From positions 682,001-746,000 of the forward strand of contig NZ_JACCBT010000001.1 of assembly GCF_013409045.1 (NCBI RefSeq): 64,000 nucleotides of DNA, in the 5' to 3' direction. The position numbers were made by a program, and so were the translations under genes. The notes under the pieces are model-generated. The model was not told the origin of the DNA, searched no databases, and saw only the letters and a list, made by a program, of their open reading frames with translations. Within the stretch, counting starts at the first letter, position 1. Every line of letters starts with the position of its first letter. Below, piece after piece: positions 57,754 through 64,000 of the stretch. Origin of the DNA: Actinomadura citrea. Its GTDB lineage: Bacteria; Actinomycetota; Actinomycetes; Streptosporangiales; Streptosporangiaceae.

Positions 57754-59206
57754 CCCGCGGGACGACACCGCGCTGCGGATCCTGCACGTGAGCCAGCCGA
57801 ACGCGGGCGGGGTCGCCGTCTACGTCGGGCAGGCGGCCGGCGACCAGCGCCGGCGCGGCTGGGAGGTGGCCGTCGCCTGCCCGCCGGGCGGCGACCTGCC
57901 CGAACGGTGCATGGCGGCGGGGGTGCCCTGGCTCAACTGGGACGCCGGGCGCGCCCCCGGCCCCCGCACCCTGCTGGAGGCGCTGAGCCTCCGCCGCCTG
58001 GTGAAGGGCTTCGCCCCGGACGTCGTGCACCTGCACTCCTCGAAGGCGGGCCTGGCCGGGCGGCTGCTGCGCCGCCCGCTCGGCACGCCCACGATCTTCC
58101 AGCCGCACGGCTGGTCGTGGCTCGCCGCCACCGGCCGGCTGGACACCCTCAGCCGCCTGTGGGAGCGCGCCGGAGCCCGGTGGAGCGACGCCCTGGTCTG
58201 CGTCGGGATCGGCGAGCTGCGCGAGGGCATGCGCGCGGGCGTGCGCGGGCCGTACCGGCTCGTCCGCAACGGCGTCGACCGGCGCCGGTTCACGCCCGCC
58301 GACGCCGACGCGCGCCTCGCCGCCCGGACCCGGCTCGGCCTGGAGGCGGCCGCGCCGCTCGCGGTGTGCGTCGGACGGCTGACCCGGCAGAAGGGTCAGG
58401 ACGTCCTGGTCGCGGCGTGGCCGGGCGTCACCGCGCGCTGCCCCTCCGCCCAGCTCGCCATCGTCGGCGACGGCGAGGACCTGGACCGGCTGCGCCGCGA
58501 GCGGGTGGCCGGGGTCCGGTTCGTCCCGGCGGTGGAGGACCCGCGGGACTGGCTCTCGGCGTCCAACCTCGTCGTGCTGCCGTCCCGGTGGGAGGGCCTG
58601 CCACTGACCGCGCTGGAGGCGCTGGCCACCGGGCGCCCCCTCGTCGGGACGGACATCCCGGGCATCACCGAGGTCGTCCGTCCGGGCCTGGGCGCGCTGG
58701 TGCCCATGGAGGACCCCGCGGCGCTCGCCGAGGAGATGGCCGGGCGGCTGCTGTTCCCCGGCATCGCCGAGCGGGAGGGGCGCGCGGCGGCCGCCGCGTC
58801 CGCCGCCTACGACATCGGCCGGACGGTGGCGCTCCTCGCGGCCGTCACCCGCGACGTCGCCGGGTTCGGGGAGACCCCCGCGGAGGCCCTGGTGGACGCG
58901 CGGGCGGTGGCGGGCGGCCCCGTCCACGGCGGCCTCGGTGGCGTCACCGGCTTGGCGGGCGGCCTGGAGGGCGGCCCGATCGACGAGGTGACGGACGGCG
59001 CCGCGGGTGAGGGCGCCGCCGGCGGGGTCGGCATGGGTGGGGTCGGTGCGGGTGCGGTCGGTGCGGAGGGCACCGGATCGGCCGATCCCGGGGCGGCCGG
59101 GGCCGCCGGGGCGGAGGCGGCCGGAGCGGAGGCGGCCGGTGTCGGGGTGAAGGGGCCCTTGCCCGGCGGTGGCGGGGCGGTCACGCCGCCGAACAGCTCC
59201 CGGTAG
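57746..59206 (+). CDS. GT4-family glycosyltransferase with long Gly/Ala tail
   Basis: Residues 1-375 form a complete GT-B enzyme: HVSQPNAGGVAVYVGQAAGD near 13-32, LVRNGVDRRRFTPAD, CVGRLTRQKGQDVLVAAWPG and LPSRWEGLPLTALEALATGR with the donor-site glutamates. The remaining 110 residues are Gly/Ala-rich low complexity and lie entirely opposite the coding sequence of the GH26 gene. The natural end may once have been near 58870; the extension probably exists because the opposite strand constrains the sequence. Confidence 0.88.
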   Translation: MTDPRDDTALRILHVSQPNAGGVAVYVGQAAGDQRRRGWEVAVACPPGGDLPERCMAAGVPWLNWDAGRAPGPRTLLEALSLRRLVKGFAPDVVHLHSSKAGLAGRLLRRPLGTPTIFQPHGWSWLAATGRLDTLSRLWERAGARWSDALVCVGIGELREGMRAGVRGPYRLVRNGVDRRRFTPADADARLAARTRLGLEAAAPLAVCVGRLTRQKGQDVLVAAWPGVTARCPSAQLAIVGDGEDLDRLRRERVAGVRFVPAVEDPRDWLSASNLVVLPSRWEGLPLTALEALATGRPLVGTDIPGITEVVRPGLGALVPMEDPAALAEEMAGRLLFPGIAEREGRAAAAASAAYDIGRTVALLAAVTRDVAGFGETPAEALVDARAVAGGPVHGGLGGVTGLAGGLEGGPIDEVTDGAAGEGAAGGVGMGGVGAGAVGAEGTGSADPGAAGAAGAEAAGAEAAGVGVKGPLPGGGGAVTPPNSSR

Positions 59207-60216
59207 GCGGCAGAGGAGCGCGGGTTGCCGCCGCCGCACGACCAGACCCCGTGCGGGCAGTAGTCGGTGATCGTCTGGTAGAGGACGTCGTGCGACATGA
59301 TCCAGTCGTGCATCCCCCGCACATAGGCGGGATTGTCGGAATTGCGAAACAAGCCCCATTCGGGAAACGAGAGGGGCTTGCCGTGCGCGGTCGCGAACTC
59401 CGCCTGCTCGCGCAGACCGTACGGCTCGTGGACGAAATCCTGGAACGACTTTCCCTCGGGTTGGTCATAACTGTCGGAACCGATGATGTCGACGACGTCG
59501 TCACCCGGATAGCAGTCCGTCCACGGGATCGCGTCCGGTCCCCGGTTCGGCGCGAAATCGAACCGGAAACGCGCGCCCCGCACCGCGCGCATGGTGCCGA
59601 CGATCCTGCGCCAATACGCCTTCCACGAGGACGGATCCGGGGCGCACCGCCCGGCGTAGACCTCCCCGTTCATCTCCCAGCCGAGGACGATGACCGTGTC
59701 GCGCGCGCCCAGGGAGACCAGCCGCCCGGCGAGCGTCCGGTAGTGGCGGTCGAACGTGCCGCGCGCGCCGGCGCGCAGCAGCGAGGCCAGCACCGGCGTG
59801 GGGAGCCCCGCCTCGTTCGGCGCCATCATCGGGACGTTGACCACGAGCATGCGGCGCTGGTCGGCGGCCTTCCAGTGCGCCCACGCGGCCAGCATCTCCC
59901 GGGGGCCCTCGATTCCCGGCCAGTCGTCACCCGGCAGGTAGGTGCGCCCGACCGTCACGGTCGAGCCCAGCCAGCGCTCGAAGCGGGCCACCCGGGCCAC
60001 GCCCTCCGGGCCCGACCCCAGAAACGCCCCCAACGGCACATGTGCCGTCCATCGGTGAATTGCCCGGGGCTGCTGCCACGTCACCAGAGCCGACGCCATG
60101 AGCGCGAACAGCACCACAGATGCAGCCAGAATAGGAGGGAGTGGACACCAGAACGGCGACCTTTTCCGCCGGGGTCCGGACGGTCGTCCTGCCGAATGGA
60201 TATCCGCAGCTCGCAT
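58807..60216 (-). CDS. Membrane-anchored GH26 glycoside hydrolase
   Basis: A 469-residue protein with a basic head, a helix at residues 28-47 and an outer GH26 domain. The acid/base is E181 in LGWEMNGEVY and the nucleophile E286 in SFPEWGLF, as in GH26 beta-mannanases and related enzymes. From residue 347 the protein is Pro/Ala/Thr-rich, and its last 135 codons overlap the glycosyltransferase gene on the other strand. It probably cuts or edits the polysaccharide made by this locus. Converging with the operon, it would be transcribed separately. Confidence 0.88.
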   Translation of the reverse strand: MRAADIHSAGRPSGPRRKRSPFWCPLPPILAASVVLFALMASALVTWQQPRAIHRWTAHVPLGAFLGSGPEGVARVARFERWLGSTVTVGRTYLPGDDWPGIEGPREMLAAWAHWKAADQRRMLVVNVPMMAPNEAGLPTPVLASLLRAGARGTFDRHYRTLAGRLVSLGARDTVIVLGWEMNGEVYAGRCAPDPSSWKAYWRRIVGTMRAVRGARFRFDFAPNRGPDAIPWTDCYPGDDVVDIIGSDSYDQPEGKSFQDFVHEPYGLREQAEFATAHGKPLSFPEWGLFRNSDNPAYVRGMHDWIMSHDVLYQTITDYCPHGVWSCGGGNPRSSAAYRELFGGVTAPPPPGKGPFTPTPAASAPAASAPAAPAAPGSADPVPSAPTAPAPTPPMPTPPAAPSPAAPSVTSSIGPPSRPPAKPVTPPRPPWTGPPATARASTRASAGVSPNPATSRVTAARSATVRPMS

Positions 60217-60294
60217 GCGTATCGTATGCCCTTAGAAGCCCACCGCGAAAAAGCCGGGCGGGCGGAAAATGTGAAAATTTACCGTGAGGAAGGG

Positions 60295-61623
60295 ATGCCG
60301 TGCGCCGCGATACGAGGGAATGGGTCTGAACGAATGTTCTTCGACAGCCGGCCGCGGGCCACCCGGTCCCGCAACGTGCGCCTCGACCCGGGCCTTCCCG
60401 TCCTGCTGCTGCGCACCGACCGCAACCTCTTCCACCACGGCACCCTGGCGGTGATCCGCAGCCTCGGCCGCGCCGGGGTCCCCGTGCACGCGATCCTCGA
60501 AGGGCGCGACAACCCCTCGTCCCGCTCCCGCTACCTGTACCGGGGGCACCCCTGGGGCCCGCCCGCCGAACGGGCGGACGAGCTGCTGCTCCACCTGCGG
60601 ACCATCGCCGAGCGCATCGGCCGACCCGCGCTCCTCGTCCCGATGGACGACGCGGGAGCGATCTTCGTCGCCGAGCACGCGGACGGTCTCCAACCCCACT
60701 TCGTCTTCCCCCGCCAGGACCCCGGCGTCCCCCGCGGCGTCGCCGACAAGGCCCGGCTGCTGGAGGCGTGCCACCGGCACGGCGTCCCGTGCCCGCCGAG
60801 CCTGACGCCGGAGTCGGCCGCCGACGTCGACGAGGCCGCCGCCGCGCTCGGGCTGCCGCTGATCGCGAAATGGGCGCGGCCGTGGCGGCTGCGCCCCGGG
60901 CTGCGCAGCACCACGCTGGTGCCCACGCTCGGCGAACTGCACCGGCTGTTCGCCGCCACGCGCGACCGTCACCCGGACGGCGGCGCGGGCCCGCTCATCC
61001 TGCAGCGGCGCATCCCGCCCGCGGGCGGCGACTGGTTCTTCCAGGGCTACTTCGACGACAACGGCGACTGCCTGTTCGGCGGAACCGGCCGCAAGCACCT
61101 CGCGCACCCGCCGCAGGCCGGGCACACGGTCGCGGGGGAGTGGGTCGCCAACCCCGACCTCGAACGCCTCGCGGTCCGCATCGTCGACCTGCTCGGTTGC
61201 CGCGGGCTCGTCGACCTCGACTTCCGGTTCGACGCGGCCGGCGGCGTCCACCACCTGCTGGACTTCAACCCCCGCATCGGGGCGCAGTTCCGGCTGTTCA
61301 CCGACCGGGACGGCCTCGACCTCGCGCGCGTCCTGCACCTGCACCAGTCGGGCCGGCCCGTCCCGGACGCGCGCCCCGCGCCCGGCCGCAACCTGCTCGT
61401 GGAGAACCACTACCTCGCGCGGTCGGCCCGGCGCCCGCGCCACGGAACGCCTTCGCGTCCCGCATCGCCGCGGCTTCCGCGGCTGCGCCCGCTGCGGGAG
61501 ACCCTCCGCCCGCTGCGGGCGGCCGACGAGTTCGCCTGGTACGCGGGCGACGACCTGCCGCCCTTCCTAGCCATGGGGCGGCGCAGCGCGCTCCGCGCCG
61601 TGGAGCGGCTCCGCACCAGGTAA
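60295..61623 (+). CDS. ATP-grasp carboxylate-amine ligase-like protein
   Basis: A 442-residue protein. The N-terminal domain has GLPVLLLRTDRNLFHHGTLA and RSLGRAGVPVHAI; ATP-grasp elements follow (GLPLIAKWARPW near 200, LILQRRIPPAGGDWFFQGYF near 250, LVDLDFRFDAAGGVHHLLDF then NPRIGAQFRLF near 325). ATG 60295 is chosen because GAGGAAGGG lies directly upstream; ATG 60334 is an alternative. Relatives in glycan loci are thought to form amide bonds, perhaps with sugar acids. Divergent from the GH26 gene by 78 bp. Confidence 0.85.
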   Translation: MPCAAIRGNGSERMFFDSRPRATRSRNVRLDPGLPVLLLRTDRNLFHHGTLAVIRSLGRAGVPVHAILEGRDNPSSRSRYLYRGHPWGPPAERADELLLHLRTIAERIGRPALLVPMDDAGAIFVAEHADGLQPHFVFPRQDPGVPRGVADKARLLEACHRHGVPCPPSLTPESAADVDEAAAALGLPLIAKWARPWRLRPGLRSTTLVPTLGELHRLFAATRDRHPDGGAGPLILQRRIPPAGGDWFFQGYFDDNGDCLFGGTGRKHLAHPPQAGHTVAGEWVANPDLERLAVRIVDLLGCRGLVDLDFRFDAAGGVHHLLDFNPRIGAQFRLFTDRDGLDLARVLHLHQSGRPVPDARPAPGRNLLVENHYLARSARRPRHGTPSRPASPRLPRLRPLRETLRPLRAADEFAWYAGDDLPPFLAMGRRSALRAVERLRTR

Positions 61624-61651
61624 CACCACGCACACACGGGGGGAATCGAAC

Positions 61652-62905
61652 ATGAGCGACTCGGCCAGCGACGTCGTCATCGCCGGCGCCGGGCCCTACG
61701 GCCTGTCGACCGCGGCCTACCTGCAGAACCTCGGGCTCGACGTCCGGGTCATCGGCGAGCCGATGCGGTTCTGGGACGCGAACATGCCGCTCGGCATGTT
61801 CCTCAAGTCCGAGCCGTTCGCATCCAATCTCGGGGCGCCGCAGGCGGGCCTGCGGTTCACCGACCGCCACCCCGGCTGGCGGGTCGGGCAGCCGATCCCG
61901 CTGGAGACGTTCGTGGAGTACGGGCGCTGGTTCGCCGCGGAGGCCGTCCCTGGCACCGAGGACGCGCAGGTCGTGAACGTCGAGCAGGGCGTCGCGGGCG
62001 GCTACCTCGTCACGCTGTCGTCGGGCGAGGCGATCGCGGCGCGCGCGGTCGTCGTCGCGGTCGGCGTCGGGCCGTTCGCGCACATCCCGGAGCAGCTGGC
62101 GGGCATGCCGTCCTGGCTCGTCTCGCACAGCAGCGCCCACAGCGACCTCGGCCTGTTCGCGGGCAAGGAGGTCGCGGTCGTCGGCGCCGGGCAGTCCGCG
62201 CTGGAGACGGCGGTGCTGCTGGCCGACGCCGGGGCGCGGCCGCACCTGATCGCCCGGCGGCGCGTCCTGGACTGGAACACCGTCCCCGAGGAGCACCGGT
62301 CGCCGCGCACCTTGCTGCGGCAGGGCCCGAGGTCCGGGCTCGGCACCGGGTACCGGACATGGCTGTGGGCGGAGCGGCCCGGGCTCGTCCGGTACCTGCC
62401 GGAGCGGACCCGGCGGCGGATCGTCCGCGAGACGCTCCCGCCGGCGGGCGCGTGGTGGCTGCGCGACCGGCTGGACGAGCGGATCCGCGTCTCGACGGGC
62501 CGCCTGCCCGCCAAGGCCGTCGAGCAGGACGACGGCGTCGCCCTCACCACCACCGACCACGAGGGGCGCCGCCTCGTCACGGAGGTCGAGCACGTCATCG
62601 CCGCCACCGGGTACGTCCCCGACGTCGAGCGGCTCAGCCTGCTCGCGCCCGAACTGCGCGACCGCATCGCCACCCGGCTCGGCGCGCCCGTGCTCAGCCG
62701 CGACTTCGAGGCGTCCACGCCAGGCCTCTACTTCGCCGGCCTCGCCGCCGCCCCCACCTTCGGGCCGGTCATGCGGTTCGTGCACGGCGCCGACTTCGCC
62801 GCGCGGCGGATCGCGCACCACATCGTCCGGCGGACGCCGCGCGTGCGGGTGCCGGCCGGCCGGCCGTCGGGCTTTCTGGAGCCGGGAACCTCGTCCCAGC
62901 GGTGA
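61652..62905 (+). CDS. FAD/NADPH-dependent monooxygenase-like protein
   Basis: A 417-residue flavoprotein with two nucleotide-binding motifs: GAGPYG at residues 12-17 for FAD and VVGAGQSALETAVLL near 175 for NAD(P)H, and the ATGYVPDVERL motif near 315 typical of N-hydroxylating or Baeyer-Villiger-like monooxygenases. It lies 28 bases after the ATP-grasp gene with GGGGG upstream of ATG 61652, so the two probably act together on one substrate. The substrate is unknown; amino-group oxidation is one possibility. Confidence 0.87.
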   Translation: MSDSASDVVIAGAGPYGLSTAAYLQNLGLDVRVIGEPMRFWDANMPLGMFLKSEPFASNLGAPQAGLRFTDRHPGWRVGQPIPLETFVEYGRWFAAEAVPGTEDAQVVNVEQGVAGGYLVTLSSGEAIAARAVVVAVGVGPFAHIPEQLAGMPSWLVSHSSAHSDLGLFAGKEVAVVGAGQSALETAVLLADAGARPHLIARRRVLDWNTVPEEHRSPRTLLRQGPRSGLGTGYRTWLWAERPGLVRYLPERTRRRIVRETLPPAGAWWLRDRLDERIRVSTGRLPAKAVEQDDGVALTTTDHEGRRLVTEVEHVIAATGYVPDVERLSLLAPELRDRIATRLGAPVLSRDFEASTPGLYFAGLAAAPTFGPVMRFVHGADFAARRIAHHIVRRTPRVRVPAGRPSGFLEPGTSSQR

Positions 62906-62978
62906 AAAATCCTCCTCCGGGCCGGCGGTGCGCCTCAGGGCGCCCGCCGGCTTCCGGTTCTCCGGAACCGGCCGGTCG

Positions 62979-63230
62979 TCACACCCAGGGCGGCCGCGCC
63001 CGGCGGCGCGCGCGCTCGGCCCTGGCGACGGCCACGGACCACTGCAGGCGCGAGTAGAGCGTCCACGCGCCGCACCGGCCGCGCGCGGGCGTCGCCTCCT
63101 GAGCGGTGGAAACGGTGGAGAGCATGATCAGGTCGGCGTCGGCGCGGGTGACGAACCGGCGGGCCTCGCGCCGGGGGCGATGGGTACGCGCGGGCAGCAG
63201 GCGCCCCATCGCGGACGAGGGATCGATCAT
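62979..63230 (-). CDS. Small basic protein of unknown function
   Basis: An 83-residue protein rich in Arg (about 18), including HRPRREARRFVTRADADLIM and a terminal ARAERARRRARPP. GAGGAG lies a few bases before ATG 63230, which supports expression. No family recognised. It is convergent with the flavoprotein gene and divergent from the last gene of the window. Confidence 0.6.
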   Translation of the reverse strand: MIDPSSAMGRLLPARTHRPRREARRFVTRADADLIMLSTVSTAQEATPARGRCGAWTLYSRLQWSVAVARAERARRRARPPWV

Positions 63231-63604
63231 CGCAGGCTCCTCGCTGGACGGCCAGGAGTGACCGCCTGTTCACCGAATGTAGCGCACCGATACCGTCCGC
63301 CATGCTTCTCCCGGACGCCAGGCATACGGGCGGCGCCTGCCGGTCCCGCAAGGGCACCGAGGCCCCGAAGAAAGCGTGTGCGTATCGACAAAATGCAAGA
63401 GCCTGGCAAAAAGGGCGATGGGTGCCGGGAAACCGGCCGCGATAAAAGCCAGATTAATGCCACGGTAAATGATGGGAAGACACGCCGGGAGACCGGCCAA
63501 TGGCTCCTTGATCGGTTCCGTCGCGGTGCTACGTTCTTGCCGACCGGAACGACCGGGACCAGAAAGCGGCCTGAAGACGGCCGCGACGACGAGGGGAAGC
63601 GGCT
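63231..63604. other. 374-bp intergenic region
   Basis: No gene is supported. The segment 63390-63480 is clearly less GC-rich than the rest of the window. TTGATC (63508-63513) and TACGTT (63530-63535), 16 bp apart, are a possible promoter for the gene starting at 63605, giving a leader of about 60 bases; AGGGGAAG lies just before that start. No riboswitch family was recognised. Confidence 0.45.
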
Positions 63605-64000
63605 GTGCACACCGAACCGATCCAGCGCGGGGCCGAGCGCCCGCAGGGTCGGCCGCGGCACGCCCTCCCCTCCGCTCTGGTGCGCATGGTCGCGATCGCG
63701 GGCCTCGTGTTCGCGGGATGGCTCACGCTCTCCGCGCTGACCCACTCCGCCTTCGCCGCCGAGCGGGCCGCACACCCCGCCGCCGGCCCGGACGCCGCGC
63801 AGGACGACCACGGCCTGATCGGCCAGGCCCCGCGCGTCGCCAACCTGGACGCCGCGGCCGCACTCGATCACCTCACCGCCGACCACACCCGCCGGTCCCG
63901 TCACGACGGGCAGGTCCGTCACGACGGCCGGGTTCGCCATGAGGGGCTGGTCCGTCACGACGGCCGGGTTCGTCACGACGGGCGGGTTCGCCATCACGGG
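63605..64000 (+). CDS. Membrane or secreted protein with hexapeptide repeats, cut by the window edge
   Basis: From GTG 63605, 132 codons are open to the right edge. Residues 1-30 are polar and basic, then MVAIAGLVFAGWLTLSALTH is a membrane helix or uncleaved signal near 33-52. A polar outer part (AERAAHPAAGPDAAQDDHGL) follows, and from residue 99 the sequence becomes a repeat with consensus RHDGxV. AGGGGAAG precedes the start. The long opposite-strand frame here is a shadow of the repeat. The family and the function cannot be named from this fragment. Confidence 0.75.
   Translation, partial: MHTEPIQRGAERPQGRPRHALPSALVRMVAIAGLVFAGWLTLSALTHSAFAAERAAHPAAGPDAAQDDHGLIGQAPRVANLDAAAALDHLTADHTRRSRHDGQVRHDGRVRHEGLVRHDGRVRHDGRVRHHG
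63899..64000 (+). repeat. 18-bp tandem repeat encoding RHDGxV
   Basis: Five full 18-bp units and part of a sixth, reading Arg-His-Asp-Gly-x-Val with one variant unit (RHEGLV) and a last one beginning RHHG. The array continues past the window edge, so its total length is unknown. Confidence 0.9.

Noticed and set aside
63227-63997. 256-codon minus-strand frame at the right edge
   Set aside because: Its start lies in the 18-bp repeat; the plus-strand frame has a ribosome-binding site and a membrane helix and is preferred.
1-64000. CRISPR arrays, tRNA and rRNA genes
   Set aside because: The only regular repeats are the coding Thr-Pro and RHDGxV arrays and the short 17-bp array; none has CRISPR spacing, and no cloverleaf or rRNA sequence was recognised by eye. 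A tRNAscan and Infernal run would settle this.

Overview
The window is very GC-rich with strong codon bias, uses many GTG starts and 4-base stop/start overlaps, and carries families typical of spore-forming actinomycetes: a complete Mce operon, an XRE/DUF397 pair, ECF sigma factors with fused C-terminal domains, a CGNR regulator and an actinobacterial protein O-mannosyltransferase. I infer a filamentous actinomycete, possibly of the Thermomonosporaceae (Actinomadura-like); the genus is a guess from gene families only. No rRNA, tRNA, CRISPR array or intact transposon was seen.

Layout. 1-2.7 kb: a divergent gene cut by the left edge, then a DUF4097 protein and a DrrA/DrrB-type ABC exporter closed by a perfect terminator. 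2.7-4.5 kb: a LUD-domain gene divergent from an ECF41 (SigJ-like) sigma gene, with a good ECF41-type promoter in front of the LUD gene. 4.7-13.9 kb: a surface/secretion block holding a protein O-mannosyltransferase, three paralogous secreted DUF6801-type proteins (one with an uninterrupted (Thr-Pro)33 linker), a JmjC-like cupin oxygenase, a secreted lipase and two small lipoproteins. 13.98-24.4 kb: a twelve-gene Mce lipid-uptake operon (two YrbE/MlaE permeases, MceA-F, four Mce-associated proteins), followed by a 40-residue basic small protein and a terminator. 24.9-30.6 kb: a PucR-type regulator, a methyltransferase gene interrupted by an in-frame TGA, a ChoD-like cholesterol oxidase homologue behind a leader full of competing hairpins, and a PadR regulator/membrane protein pair that looks leaderless.

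30.6-42.7 kb is a patchwork of small units: a coiled-coil protein, a LuxR remnant, SMI1/KNR4 and VOC proteins, an HSL-type hydrolase, ArsR/quinone-oxidoreductase and CGNR/epoxide-hydrolase divergent pairs with clear inverted repeats between them, DUF3224, GNAT, and an ECF sigma factor with a CU044_5270-type partner. 42.7-46.9 kb is a decay and regulator zone: an IS481 transposase remnant with a one-base deletion, three DUF397 genes (two nearly identical at DNA level), one DUF5753-type XRE regulator and an anti-sigma-type ATPase. 46.9-49.3 kb holds a sulfotransferase-like protein and a lipoprotein L,D-transpeptidase.

49.6-62.9 kb is an exopolysaccharide locus of Wzx/Wzy logic: priming sugar transferase, O-antigen ligase/polymerase, MOP flippase, deacetylase, two GT4 glycosyltransferases, a chain-length-type membrane protein, a CelD/FemAB-like acyltransferase, a convergent membrane-anchored GH26 glycosidase overlapping the last glycosyltransferase by 400 bp, an ATP-grasp ligase and a flavin monooxygenase. 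The window ends inside a secreted or membrane protein with an 18-bp tandem repeat.

Working model (inference): the 4.7-29 kb stretch may be a coordinated envelope and lipid-acquisition region, in which a mannosylated Thr-Pro surface protein, a secreted lipase, Mce transporter and ChoD-like oxidase capture, import and oxidise sterol-like or acyl lipids.
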